A stretch of DNA of 64,000 nucleotides from Allokutzneria oryzae (GCF_042429765.1 NZ_JBHLZU010000019.1:62001-126000), one strand, 5' to 3'. Positions 32,148 through 39,861 are shown, numbered from the stretch's first letter. The notes: a model not told the origin generated them from the sequence alone. Translations and numbers: made by a program.

Positions 32148-32939
32148 ATGGACTCACCGATCACGGGCATGGCCGCTGGCGTGCCGTTCACCGCCCTGCC
32201 ACCGGTCGGCGACAGCCCCGCGCCGCTGATCGTCACCTGGCACATGCTGGACGCGCCGAGGTCGGACGCCGCGTTCGCCGCCGCGTTGCCGATGAACGGC
32301 CTTCGCGCGTGGCGGGTGCACCTCGGGATGCCGATGTGCGGGGCGCGCATGGTCAACGGCAGCATGGACGCGGGCATGGAGCTGGTGCGCAAGGACGTCC
32401 TGATGGCCTTCCTGTACCCGTTCGTCCGGCAGGCGTTCGAGGAGTTCCCGGCCGCGCTGGCGTCGATCCGTGAGCAGCTGCCGGTCGACGACGGTCCGAT
32501 CGGCGTGCTCGGCGGATCGCTGGGCGGGGCCGTCGCGCTGCGAGTCCTTGCCGAGACCGACACGCCGATCTTCGCAGGCGCCGTCGTCAACGCCGCCATC
32601 CGGATGCGGTCTGTCGTCGATCTGTTCCCGGGCGACTACCCGTACGACCCCGGGTCCGAGAAAGCCGTCGACAGCCTGGACTTCATCCCCAAGGCCGATG
32701 CGATCGCCGCCCACGCGCCCCTGCTGGTCGTCAGCGGAGAACTGGATCACCCGGGCATGCGCTCCGACGCGCTCCGCCTCGTCGACGCCTTGGGGGAACG
32801 GTCCGAACTGCTGTCGATCCCCGACTTGGCGCATCCACTCGCCGACGAGCCCGGCATCGAGCCAGCACCACAGCTGCCGCAGGCCCGCGAGGTGGACGCC
32901 GGGCTCACCGCGTGGTTCCGACGTCACCTCGGGTCCTAA
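32148..32939 (+). CDS. Alpha/beta hydrolase (serine)
   Basis: This 263-residue alpha/beta hydrolase has nucleophile elbow GVLGGSLGGAVALRV, an acid in LLVVSGELDHPGM and a His in IPDLAHPLADEP. The early segment PLIVTWHMLDAPRSD supplies the oxyanion region. It resembles dienelactone-hydrolase/prolyl-oligopeptidase-like small hydrolases; the substrate is unknown. A copy of the three-copy palindromic repeat lies 93 bp after the stop codon and may terminate its transcript. Confidence 0.8.
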   Translation: MDSPITGMAAGVPFTALPPVGDSPAPLIVTWHMLDAPRSDAAFAAALPMNGLRAWRVHLGMPMCGARMVNGSMDAGMELVRKDVLMAFLYPFVRQAFEEFPAALASIREQLPVDDGPIGVLGGSLGGAVALRVLAETDTPIFAGAVVNAAIRMRSVVDLFPGDYPYDPGSEKAVDSLDFIPKADAIAAHAPLLVVSGELDHPGMRSDALRLVDALGERSELLSIPDLAHPLADEPGIEPAPQLPQAREVDAGLTAWFRRHLGS

Positions 32940-33032
32940 CGCCCGCCCCGCACGTCGCCCCCGTGCCCCGTGCTGGCGCGCCGCCCCCGCACCCCTTCAC
33001 CTACACGCACGGCCCGACTGGCGCGGCCAAGG

Positions 33033-33103
33033 TTTTCGCGTTTTGTAGGCATATTGCGCAAAAGAGCGCTCCCAAATCGCATTAAGCCTACAAAACGCGA
33101 AAA
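33033..33103. repeat. Palindromic repeat, copy A of three
   Basis: TTTTCGCGTTTTGTAGGC (33033-33050) is matched by its exact complement at 33086-33103 around a 35-bp centre containing AGAGCGCTC. It lies between the convergent hydrolase and AlkZ-like genes. The arms match copies B (51715) and C (59484). This copy is the most diverged: its inner arm reads ATATTGCGC where the others have TTAATGCGC. The trailing TGAGGGG after the right arm is shared with copy C. Confidence 0.8.
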
Positions 33104-33147
33104 TGAGGGGGCGTGGGTGAGGGTGCTGGGGGTGGTGGTACCGCTGT

Positions 33148-34239
33148 CTAGGCAGCGAATCGCACGTTGCTGTTGTCGTTGTCGGACAAGAACAACGCCA
33201 GCTCCTCGCCTTGTTCAGCGACGGCGGCGCGCTCGGCCCGCGAAAAGCGGCGCAGCGGAGCCACGACGACCGTGTCGGCCTCGACAGTCCAGGTGGCAGA
33301 CACCCGGCCATCGACCAGGACAACGCGCGCGCCCGCGATCGACAGGTTGCGGTGCGCGTCGTCGATGATCCGTCCGCGATCGTGGTAGCCGAGGATCGCG
33401 TTGTCGAACGCCGGGAGAAACCGGATGGGCGCGGGCGTGTCGGGATCGGGGCGCGGCGCGTCCGGGAGGTCCAGCAGTTCCCGGCCGCGCTCGTCGCGGA
33501 AACTCACCAGCTCCTCTCGGATCGCGGCCACCGCTGCGGGGAGTCCGGCGAGGCCGCTCCACGCGCGCAGGTCAGCCGTCGCGGCAGGACCGAACGCGGC
33601 CAGATAGCGACGAACCAGCGCTTCGCCGACCGGATCGGTCCCGTTCTGGGCCGGTGGGTCGATCTCGCGCCCCAGCCAGGAGGAGAGCGGGACGTTGCGC
33701 ACGCCTCCCTTCGTCCGCCACAGCCCGCGCGGCGGCGTCTGCACCATCGGGATCAGGGCGGCGACGAGCATCTCGCCCAGTGCTCGTTTTCCCGGCTCCG
33801 GCCACCGGTCTTCCGCTGCCCGCGCGAGTTCGCTCATTGAGCGCGGCTCGCCGTCCGCCATCACCGCACGCCCCACCGCGGCGAGTTCGTCGAGATCAAC
33901 TCCGTCGAGTTCGCGCCGGTAGACCCCGAGCACCCGTTGCCGCAGCATCGCGTCGTGGCGAGCTCGCCAGGCAAGGACGTCCTCGGAGGTGAGGAGGTGG
34001 ACGGTGCGGCGCATGAGGTGGGTTCGCACCACCTGCCGCCCTGTCAGCAGGCCCGAGAGCACCGTGGGATCGAATGCGCGCACCCGCGACCAGAGGCCGA
34101 TGAACGGCTCCTGGGGCTCTTGTGCTTGCAGGCCACCGAGGTGTGCCACCGCGTCGAGCACCGGCATGTCGGCGCGGTCGAGCAGCAGCTGGCGGGCGAG
34201 CGTGGCGCGGTTGAGCGCGCGAGTGTCGAGAACGGTCAC
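33148..34239 (-). CDS. Winged-helix protein of the AlkZ (YcaQ-like, HTH_42) family
   Basis: This 363-residue protein is rich in winged-helix repeats. It carries LGGLQAQEPQEPFIGLWSR, where QAQ matches the QxQ catalytic motif of the AlkZ DNA glycosylases, plus RTHLMRRTVHLLTSEDV and a C-terminal RFLPAFDNAILGYHDR. AlkZ-type enzymes unhook interstrand crosslinks or alkylated bases; many actinobacterial members are uncharacterised or linked to antibiotic self-protection. The GTG at 34239 is chosen because the family starts just there (VLDTRALNRATLARQ). It is divergent from an alpha/beta hydrolase gene. Confidence 0.83.
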   Translation of the reverse strand: MTVLDTRALNRATLARQLLLDRADMPVLDAVAHLGGLQAQEPQEPFIGLWSRVRAFDPTVLSGLLTGRQVVRTHLMRRTVHLLTSEDVLAWRARHDAMLRQRVLGVYRRELDGVDLDELAAVGRAVMADGEPRSMSELARAAEDRWPEPGKRALGEMLVAALIPMVQTPPRGLWRTKGGVRNVPLSSWLGREIDPPAQNGTDPVGEALVRRYLAAFGPAATADLRAWSGLAGLPAAVAAIREELVSFRDERGRELLDLPDAPRPDPDTPAPIRFLPAFDNAILGYHDRGRIIDDAHRNLSIAGARVVLVDGRVSATWTVEADTVVVAPLRRFSRAERAAVAEQGEELALFLSDNDNSNVRFAA

Positions 34240-34291
34240 GCGACGACATTCGCAGACATATAGGTCAGGATCTGGCCGATTCAACGACGGG

Positions 34292-34320
34292 TTGACCTTG
34301 ACATTGATGTCAAGCTTTAA
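34292..34320 (+). promoter_or_regulatory. MerR-type operator and promoter upstream of an alpha/beta hydrolase gene
   Basis: A perfect dyad CTTGACAT-TG-ATGTCAAG (34297-34314) sits between a TTGACC -35 (34292-34297) and a TTTAAC-like -10 (34316-34321). The spacer of about 18-19 bp with a central dyad is the layout on which MerR-family activators act. The hydrolase ATG follows at 34330, so the transcript would be leaderless or nearly so. No MerR gene is adjacent; the only one in the window is at 39180-39608. Confidence 0.6.
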
Positions 34321-34329
34321 CGTCACGGC

Positions 34330-35127
34330 ATGACACCTGTTCTCCCCGCCTCCTCGCTCGGGCGCGTCGTCCGCGGTACCGGTCCCGGCCTCCTGCTCGC
34401 CCACGGTGCCGGTGGGGGCATCGAGCCCAACTACGGTCCGATCCTCGACGGGCTGGCCGAGCGGTACACCGTGGTCGGCCCCGACTATCCCGGCACGGGC
34501 CGAACCCCGCGCGCGAGCGCCCCGTTGAGCCTCGACGCCCTGGCCGACGAGCTGGTCGCCACCGCAGTGGAGGAGGGGCTGGGGTCCTTCGCCATCGCCG
34601 GGTACTCGCTGGGCGGCCCTGTAGCCATCCGTGCGGCGACCCGTCATCCGGAGCGCGTCACGGCGCTCGTGCTGACGGCGAGCTTCGTCCGGCCCAACCC
34701 CCGCTTCCTGCTCGCGACGCGGTTGTGGCGGGAGCTCCTCCTGGCTGGTGACGGGGAGCGGCTGGCGGCCTTCGTGTCCTTGATCGGCGTCGGCGCGCCA
34801 ACCCTGGACGAGGTCTCCCAGGATGACCTCGACGCGGCCCTGAAGTCGACCGCGGCGAGTATCCCGCCGGGCACAGCGGAGCACCTGGACCTGGTCGATC
34901 GGATCGACGTGCGCCCCGACCTCCCGGAGATCGCGGTGCCGACGCTGGTCATCTCGACCACCTTCGACAGCTTGGTCACGCCGTACCACCACCGGCAGCT
35001 CGCTGACGGTATCCGCGGTGCTCAGTTCGCCGAGATCGCCACCGGGCATCTGCCCTTCGTCGAGCGTCCTGAGGAGTGGCTGACCGTCATGCGCGGTTTT
35101 CTCGACGGCGCTGTCATGTCGCGGTGA
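34330..35127 (+). CDS. Alpha/beta hydrolase (serine)
   Basis: This 265-residue alpha/beta hydrolase has LLLAHGAGGGIEPNYGPIL (oxyanion), AIAGYSLGGPVAIR (nucleophile elbow), VISTTFDSLVTP (acid) and IATGHLPFVERP (His). It is a compact esterase or lipase-like protein of unknown substrate. The ATG lies right at the expected transcription start of a MerR-type promoter. It overlaps the convergent coiled-coil gene by 14 bp. Confidence 0.85.
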   Translation: MTPVLPASSLGRVVRGTGPGLLLAHGAGGGIEPNYGPILDGLAERYTVVGPDYPGTGRTPRASAPLSLDALADELVATAVEEGLGSFAIAGYSLGGPVAIRAATRHPERVTALVLTASFVRPNPRFLLATRLWRELLLAGDGERLAAFVSLIGVGAPTLDEVSQDDLDAALKSTAASIPPGTAEHLDLVDRIDVRPDLPEIAVPTLVISTTFDSLVTPYHHRQLADGIRGAQFAEIATGHLPFVERPEEWLTVMRGFLDGAVMSR

Positions 35128-36241
35128 CCTGCTGCTCGCGGAGCCTGCGCACTTCGGCCATCAGCTCGTCGAGCTGTTGTTCGGCCCGCTCGGCACGGGC
35201 CAGGGTCTGGGCACGCGCTTCGTCCAGTGCGGTGATCCGCTCGGTCGCGGTCTTGCGCGCGTCCTCGATCGCCGCCGTCGCCCGCACCCGTTCCGCGGCG
35301 ACGTCGCCGGCGGCCTGACGGCGGGCCTCGGCGATCTCCTCGCGCTGCTGCTGGAGTTCAGCCCTTGCCCGTTCCAGTTCGGCGCGGGCGTCGGTCGCCG
35401 ACTGTTCGGAGCGTTCCGCCATGCGCTCGGCGCGTTCGGCTCGCTGACGGGTCTCTTCCTGTTCGGCGCGGGCTTCCTTGATCTGCTCCGTGGCGACGGC
35501 GCGGATCTGCTCGACCTCCTTTGAGGCCAGCCTGCGGGCCTGTTCTGCTTGGTTGACAGCGTCGGCACGCGCTTGCTCGACGGTCGCGGCGGCTTCGCGA
35601 CGGACGCCTTCGATGGCAACCCCAGCCTCGTTGCGCGCGGCGGTGACGTCTTCTTCGGCTTTCCTGCGCACTCGCTCCAGCTCGGTGACCGCGTGGTCCC
35701 GCGCGGCCAGCGCCTCGATGGCCTCGCGCTCGAACCGCTCCGCGTCGGCGCCCGCGTCCTCGGCGGCCTCATCGGCGAGGAGCTTCTCCTTCTCCGCCTG
35801 CCGGGCGCGTTGCTGCGCGGAGACGGTCGCAGCCTCCGCTTCGGCGATGCGGCGGGCGGCCTCGGCCTGCGCGGCCTGCACCTGGGCTTCGGCAACGCTC
35901 GGGTCGGCCAGCGTGGACAGCTCCGACACCGCCGAGTTCAAGGTCTCGCCCAGGCGCTTGGCCAGCGTCCTGAACTCGACCAGGAGTTCGTCGGCGCGGG
36001 CCTTCGCGGCGGTCACCGGCCCCTGGTTTTTCGTCACCGTGACAGATGTCGCCGGGGTCTCAGCATCCTGCTGTTGCAGTCGCTGACGCTCTTTCCAGGC
36101 CCGCCAGCGGGTGTGTTCCGCCAGGTCGCAGTACTCCGAGGGGCGACCAGGGCCGCCTCCTCGGAACGCCGGACGGGTGCAGCCGGGGTAGTTGCACTCC
36201 CCGGCGGGGCGCTGAGTCGGCTCCGCGGTCGTCACCGGCAC
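35114..36241 (-). CDS. KfrA-like coiled-coil protein with an N-terminal Cys/His motif
   Basis: This 375-residue protein has a short N-terminal metal-binding-like module with Cys16, Cys21, Cys38 and His43 (CNYPGCTRPAF to YCDLAEH). An almost unbroken coiled coil follows from about residue 75 to 370, rich in Ala, Glu, Arg and Gln (for example ERITALDEARAQTLARAERA). The shape recalls plasmid KfrA proteins, which bind operator DNA near the N-terminus and form filaments through the coil. An unusual set of inverted repeats lies at 36261-36420 just upstream, a natural binding site. A role in plasmid-like maintenance or DNA organisation is inference. Its end overlaps the convergent hydrolase gene. Confidence 0.7.
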   Translation of the reverse strand: MPVTTAEPTQRPAGECNYPGCTRPAFRGGGPGRPSEYCDLAEHTRWRAWKERQRLQQQDAETPATSVTVTKNQGPVTAAKARADELLVEFRTLAKRLGETLNSAVSELSTLADPSVAEAQVQAAQAEAARRIAEAEAATVSAQQRARQAEKEKLLADEAAEDAGADAERFEREAIEALAARDHAVTELERVRRKAEEDVTAARNEAGVAIEGVRREAAATVEQARADAVNQAEQARRLASKEVEQIRAVATEQIKEARAEQEETRQRAERAERMAERSEQSATDARAELERARAELQQQREEIAEARRQAAGDVAAERVRATAAIEDARKTATERITALDEARAQTLARAERAEQQLDELMAEVRRLREQQVTAT

Positions 36242-36260
36242 AACCTAGCAGGAATACCGT

Positions 36261-36420
36261 GTTTTGTTTCGTCACCACACGCAACAGAACACGAAAGGGG
36301 CGCTGCGGATCGCCGCAGGTCGTGACCGCCGATAAGGGAACATTATCGGCGGTCACGACTGCGTAGTGAGTTCTTTCGTTTGGTTTGCGTTGCGTTTGTG
36401 GTGACGTAACGAAACAGGTC
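36261..36420. repeat. Nested inverted repeats with two XerC-like arms (dif-like palindrome)
   Basis: The core is a perfect 17-bp inverted repeat, GTCGTGACCGCCGATAA (36321-36337) and its complement (36345-36361), around a 7-bp spacer GGGAACA. Each arm ends in CGCCGATAA, the same block as one arm of the dif candidate at 181-208. Outside lie imperfect inverted segments: TTTCGTCACCACACGCAAC (about 36269-36287) corresponds to the complement of about 36386-36418. The layout suggests a tyrosine-recombinase core site with flanking protein-binding arms, or an operator for the coiled-coil protein encoded at 36241. A miniature transposable element is an alternative. Confidence 0.6.
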
Positions 36421-36496
36421 AGATCGGACTGGAGAAAACTGGAGCCCCTCACGAGGAGGCCGAACACGTGTCCCAACGGAGCTGAAGGCGCCAGAG

Positions 36497-36800
36497 AGGA
36501 GTCTGAGCGGCATCGGCCGCCGCCAGGCCGCGCTTCTCGGTGAGCGGTTGCGCGCAGTGCCCTTCACGGCGATGCACCACTCGCCACTCCCCCGCGCCGT
36601 GGAGACCGCCCAGCTGTTCCGGACGTGCCGGTGCACCCAGTCAGAGTTGGTGGACGACTACGTGCCAGCAATGCCGGATGCCGACACTCCCCGGCCTACC
36701 TGCCGTTCTTCGGCTGGTTCGTCCGGCACGCACTCCAAGCGCCGCCATGGACGTCGGGCACCTGTCACCGGAGCTCCGCGGCACGGGACTCACGTCCGAA
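36497..36800 (+). pseudogene. Decayed histidine phosphatase gene
   Basis: In one frame, 36497-36680 reads LSGIGRRQAALLGERLRAV, then PFTAMHHSPLPRAVETAQLF and VDDYVPAMPDAD. This is the middle of a histidine phosphatase (phosphoglycerate mutase-like) protein. The expected continuation, PAYLPFFGWF, appears in another frame at about 36691-36720, so a frameshift is present. The N-terminal RHG catalytic motif is not intact; a faint HEEAEHV in yet another frame near 36450 may be its trace. No start codon or full domain remains. The gene is dead and sits next to the nested repeats and the coiled-coil gene. Confidence 0.65.
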
Positions 36801-37160
36801 CTACGTGTCTGAAGCGCGTTCCTGAGCTTCCAGGAGTTCGTCGGCGTGCTCGACCGTCCAGTCCGCGAGCGCACGCATGGGACCGTCGACCAGGCTCTTG
36901 CCCAGTGCGGTGAGGGCGTACTCCACGCGCGGCGGGGCCTCGGCGTAGGAGCGCCGGTCGATCAGGCCGTTGCCGAGCAGGCGGTTCAGCGTCTCGGTCA
37001 GGACCTTGTCGCTGATGCCGCCGATCGCGGCGCGGAGCTCCCGGCGTCGCCGCGGTCCCTCGCGCAGTGCGGCCAGCACCACCGGGTTCCAGGTGTGGGC
37101 GAACAGATCGGTCGCCGCACGCAGACGGCAGTCCGCGACCAGCTCGTAGCAGTCACCCAT
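36801..37160 (-). CDS. HxlR-family transcriptional regulator
   Basis: This 119-residue winged-helix protein is of the HxlR/DUF24 type. It has RAATDLFAHTWNPVVLAALR, GGISDKVLTETLNRLLGNGL and RVEYALTALGKSLVDGPMRAL. One Cys near the N-terminus (VADCRLRAA) sits where thiol sensors of this family have theirs. It is divergent from a reductase-like gene, and a perfect 16-bp palindrome between them is the probable operator. Confidence 0.9.
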   Translation of the reverse strand: MGDCYELVADCRLRAATDLFAHTWNPVVLAALREGPRRRRELRAAIGGISDKVLTETLNRLLGNGLIDRRSYAEAPPRVEYALTALGKSLVDGPMRALADWTVEHADELLEAQERASDT

Positions 37161-37184
37161 GCGGCCATCATGCCTCGTCCGTCG

Positions 37185-37200
37185 CGCACCGATCGGTGCG
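37185..37200. promoter_or_regulatory. Perfect 16-bp palindrome, probable HxlR operator
   Basis: CGCACCGATCGGTGCG (37185-37200) is a perfect palindrome in the 83-bp divergent region between the HxlR gene (start 37160) and the reductase gene (start 37244). The position allows control of both genes by the HxlR protein. Confidence 0.65.
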
Positions 37201-37243
37201 TATCGATCTCCCTAGCGTTGCCACCACACGAAGGAGGCACACA

Positions 37244-37858
37244 GTGCGAATCGGGATCTTGGGAACGGGGACGGTCGCTGGGGCGCTGGCGGAGAGCTGG
37301 TCGCGCAAGGGCCACGACGTCGAGGTCGGTGGGCGGTCGGCAGCCAAGGCGCAGGCCCTCGCGAAGAAGGTGGGTGTCCGGGCGGCCCCGCCTCGGGAAG
37401 TCGTGCGGGACAAGGACGCCGTGCTGCTCGCGGTGCTCTGGGACGGCGTCGAGGACGTGCTGCGCAGCGCGGGTGCCGCCGAGGGATCGCTCAGCGGCAC
37501 CCCGTTGATCGACCCGACGAATGCCGTCGAGCACGGCGTCGGCGTGCTGCTGACCAGCACCTCCGCCGCGGAGCGGATCGCGGAGCTGGCGCCCGGGGCG
37601 CACGTGGTGAAGGCGTTCCACATGTTCGCCGCCGACCAGTGGGGGAAGGAGGACGCCGATCCCGTCACGGTCGCCATGTGCGGCGACGACGCGGACGCGC
37701 TGCGCGTGGTCGGCGAGCTCGTGCGGGACGCGGGTGGCGCTCCGGCGGTGTTGGGGCCGTTGAACCGGGCTCGCCAGCTCGAAGAGGCGGCCGGGTTCGT
37801 CATCGGGCTGGCGTTCTCCGGCTTCGACCCCAACTCCGCGGTTCCGCGCGTGGGCTGA
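37244..37858 (+). CDS. NADP-binding oxidoreductase (F420-dependent NADP reductase-like)
   Basis: This 204-residue protein starts VRIGILGTGTVAGALAESW, a GxGxxx NADP-binding loop, then VEVGGRSAAKAQALAKKVG. It follows the NADPH:F420 oxidoreductase/NAD-binding F420 fold through PLIDPTNAVEHGVGVLL and GAHVVKAFHMF to a C-terminal RQLEEAAGFVIGLAFSG. AAGGAGG lies 6 bp before the GTG start at 37244. The divergent HxlR protein probably regulates it. The true electron acceptor is unknown. Confidence 0.85.
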   Translation: MRIGILGTGTVAGALAESWSRKGHDVEVGGRSAAKAQALAKKVGVRAAPPREVVRDKDAVLLAVLWDGVEDVLRSAGAAEGSLSGTPLIDPTNAVEHGVGVLLTSTSAAERIAELAPGAHVVKAFHMFAADQWGKEDADPVTVAMCGDDADALRVVGELVRDAGGAPAVLGPLNRARQLEEAAGFVIGLAFSGFDPNSAVPRVG

Positions 37859-37862
37859 GCGG

Positions 37863-38360
37863 TCAGAGCACCTCGGCCTTGGTGATGACGACGTCCTCGA
37901 CCGGCACGTCCTGGTGGCCGCCGGCGTTGCCGGTGCGCACGCCCGCGATGCTGTCCACGGTGGACTGGCCCTCGGTCACCTTGCCGAACACCGCGTAGCC
38001 CCAGCCCTGCGGGGTCGGCGAGCTGTGGTTGAGGAAGTCGTTGTCCGAGGTGTTGATGAAGAACTGCGCGGTGGCCGAGTGCGGGTTCGAGGTGCGCGCC
38101 ATGGCCACCGTGTAGTGGTTGTTCTTCAGGCCGTTGGTGGCCTCGTTCTCGACCGGCGCGGCGGTCGGCTTCTGCGACAGGCCCGGCTCGAAGCCGCCGC
38201 CCTGGATCATGAAGCCCTTGATCACGCGGTGGAAGATCGTGCCGTCGTAGTGGCCCTTGTTCACGTACTCCAGGAAGTTGGCGGTCGACTTGGGCGCCTT
38301 CTCGGCGTCCAGCTCGATGACGATCTCGCCGTGGGTGGTGTGCAGCTTGACGTTGCTCAT
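37863..38360 (-). CDS. ppiB: Cyclophilin-type peptidyl-prolyl isomerase
   Basis: This 165-residue single-domain cyclophilin has the conserved FHRVIKGFMIQGGGFEPG (active-site Arg, Phe and Gln), MARTSNPHSATAQFFIN and a C-terminal VEDVVITKAEVL. There is no signal peptide, so it is cytoplasmic. It resembles the short PpiB type seen in proteobacteria. Its ATG overlaps the stop codon of the upstream unknown gene (ATGA at 38357-38360). It is convergent with the reductase gene. Confidence 0.93.
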   Translation of the reverse strand: MSNVKLHTTHGEIVIELDAEKAPKSTANFLEYVNKGHYDGTIFHRVIKGFMIQGGGFEPGLSQKPTAAPVENEATNGLKNNHYTVAMARTSNPHSATAQFFINTSDNDFLNHSSPTPQGWGYAVFGKVTEGQSTVDSIAGVRTGNAGGHQDVPVEDVVITKAEVL

Positions 38361-39067
38361 GGGAGAGATCCTGCCAACCCCGGATCGAGCTCCTGGAGCC
38401 AGGCCAGGTACGCGCCGGGCATCGCGCCGATCGTCTCGGCGATCTCCAGGACCGGGGCGTAGATGGCGGGGTGGCAGGCGTGCAGGTGCCGCAGCAGGTC
38501 CAGCTGGGCGGAGGCAAGCCGCTGGACGCGGTCCTGGACCTGCCCCGTCGGGGCGGCGACTTCACACCATTCGGTGAGTTCGCCGACCGCGGCGCAGATC
38601 GCCTTCCACGACGTGGAGTGCGCGATGCCGACGGGGATCTCCGTGCGGCAGACGGCCTCGACGACGTCGTAGGCGAACAGGCCGCTGCCGTCGCGGACGT
38701 GCTGGAGGCAGCGGCGACGCCAGGCCAGCGACATGCCAACGGCGGTGCGGGGCCACAGGTCGACCAGCGCGATCACCGTCGGCGCGGCCTCGTCAGCGGG
38801 CACGCTGCCCTCGATGACCGCGGCGAGGTCGGCGTAGGCGGTGGGGATCGGCTGGGACGCCAGCCAGGCGGTCCACTGCGCGAGCAGCTCGACCGCCGTT
38901 CGCGGGCTGTCCGGCAGCACCCTGGCGGCCAGCCGGTGGAAGCGGGCGGCACGCAGCCGTTCGTCGCCGATGGCGAACTTGTCGGTCCACGCGTCGAGCG
39001 CGTCGCCCACCGCGTCGACGGCAGGGTGGACGCGTGGCGGACCGAAGGGGACGTTGTGGTCGGACAT
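38357..39067 (-). CDS. All-helical protein of unknown function coupled to cyclophilin
   Basis: This 236-residue protein has the composition of an all-alpha fold (ALDAWTDKFAIGDERLRAAR, LLAQWTAWLASQPIPTAYADL, SWKAICAAVGELTEWCEV). The general pattern faintly recalls class I terpene-synthase-like folds, but the DDxxD and NSE metal motifs are absent, so I do not assign that activity. It is translationally coupled to the cyclophilin gene, suggesting it may be a client or partner. No named family is recognised. Confidence 0.65.
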   Translation of the reverse strand: MSDHNVPFGPPRVHPAVDAVGDALDAWTDKFAIGDERLRAARFHRLAARVLPDSPRTAVELLAQWTAWLASQPIPTAYADLAAVIEGSVPADEAAPTVIALVDLWPRTAVGMSLAWRRRCLQHVRDGSGLFAYDVVEAVCRTEIPVGIAHSTSWKAICAAVGELTEWCEVAAPTGQVQDRVQRLASAQLDLLRHLHACHPAIYAPVLEIAETIGAMPGAYLAWLQELDPGLAGSLP

Positions 39068-39179
39068 GCCACGCTCCTTGCGCTGAACGGTGCCCGATCG
39101 CCCAGGTCAGGAGCCTGTGTGGCGTTGCATCATTCTGTGTCCGCCGCGAGGGTCGGGACAGTGGTCGGATGGATGAATG

Positions 39180-39608
39180 TCACTGCGTACCGGCGCGACC
39201 ACGCATCGCGTCGATCTGCTCCCGCACGCTCCCGCGGAAGACCGGGCACTCCGCGAAGGTCGGGTCGTCGCACTCCAGCGCGTGGGTGAGGGCCGCCTTG
39301 GCGCGCTCGGCGTCGGCGATCCGCTCGTCGAGCTCCGCCAGCTTCGCCTGTGCCAGGTCGCGCCATCGCGGGCCGGGCAGCCCGGTTCCGGTGTCCACGC
39401 AGCCCGCCAGCTCGGAGATGGTGAACCCGGCCTGCTTCGCCAGCTCGACCACGGCGAGTCTGGTGAGGATGTCGGCGGAGTAGACGCGCCGTCCCGCCCC
39501 GTCCCGCGCGAGGGCGCTGATCAAGCCCTCGCGTTCGTAGAACCTCAGCGTTGACGTGGGGATCCTCGTTGCGGCGACGACCTCTCTGATCGTCAGCACC
39601 TGGTTCAT
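39180..39608 (-). CDS. MerR-family transcriptional regulator
   Basis: This 142-residue protein has an N-terminal MerR helix-turn-helix and wing (LTIREVVAATRIPTSTLRFY then GRRVYSADILTRLAVV), a dimerisation helix and a C-terminal Cys-containing tail ECDDPTFAECPVF. The paired Cys could bind metal or an organic ligand. I chose ATG 39608. The 5' flank contains a 14-bp hairpin (39643-39681). No obvious divergent target is present, since the next plus-strand unit is the cysteine leader and tRNA. Confidence 0.88.
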   Translation of the reverse strand: MNQVLTIREVVAATRIPTSTLRFYEREGLISALARDGAGRRVYSADILTRLAVVELAKQAGFTISELAGCVDTGTGLPGPRWRDLAQAKLAELDERIADAERAKAALTHALECDDPTFAECPVFRGSVREQIDAMRGRAGTQ

Positions 39609-39861
39609 CGTGGCCTTCCCGGGTTCGCGCACTGCGTTGGATGATCCGGCCGTGGGTGCCGGGGGACCCCACGGCCGGATCGTGGCCCCCGCGACGCTGA
39701 GCGCCAGGCAGGCGACGAGCGCGCTGATGCTGGTTCCTGTTCGCGTGTGCGACCTCTGTGGGCAGCGAGCGGTGACAGGTTCCCGCAGTGCGGTTAAGCA
39801 CCGGAAAAGAACGGGCAAGCATGCCCGGCCGTAAAATGTATAAGTGTCTTCGCGAGAATTG
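39609..39861. other. Intergenic region with a hairpin and a short unconfirmed ORF
   Basis: A 14-bp perfect inverted repeat with GATCCGGCCGTGGG arms (39643-39656 and 39668-39681) lies about 35 bp upstream of the MerR start. It may be a leader hairpin or an operator. On the plus strand, 39727-39834 can encode a 35-residue basic peptide with CDLCGQRAVTGSR, but it has no clear Shine-Dalgarno and I do not call it. A local dyad GGGCAAGCATGCCC lies at 39813-39826, and the DNA turns AT-rich just before the promoter at 39862. Confidence 0.45.

Noticed and set aside
38357..39067. Terpene synthase assignment for the all-helical protein
   Set aside because: The metal-binding DDxxD and NSE motifs are missing, so only a faint pattern resemblance remains.
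39727..39834. A 35-codon plus-strand ORF with a CxxC motif and basic tail (CDLCGQRAVTGSR)
   Set aside because: It vaguely recalls a ribosomal protein L28 start but is too short and lacks a ribosome site and promoter. Chance is a sufficient explanation without conservation data.
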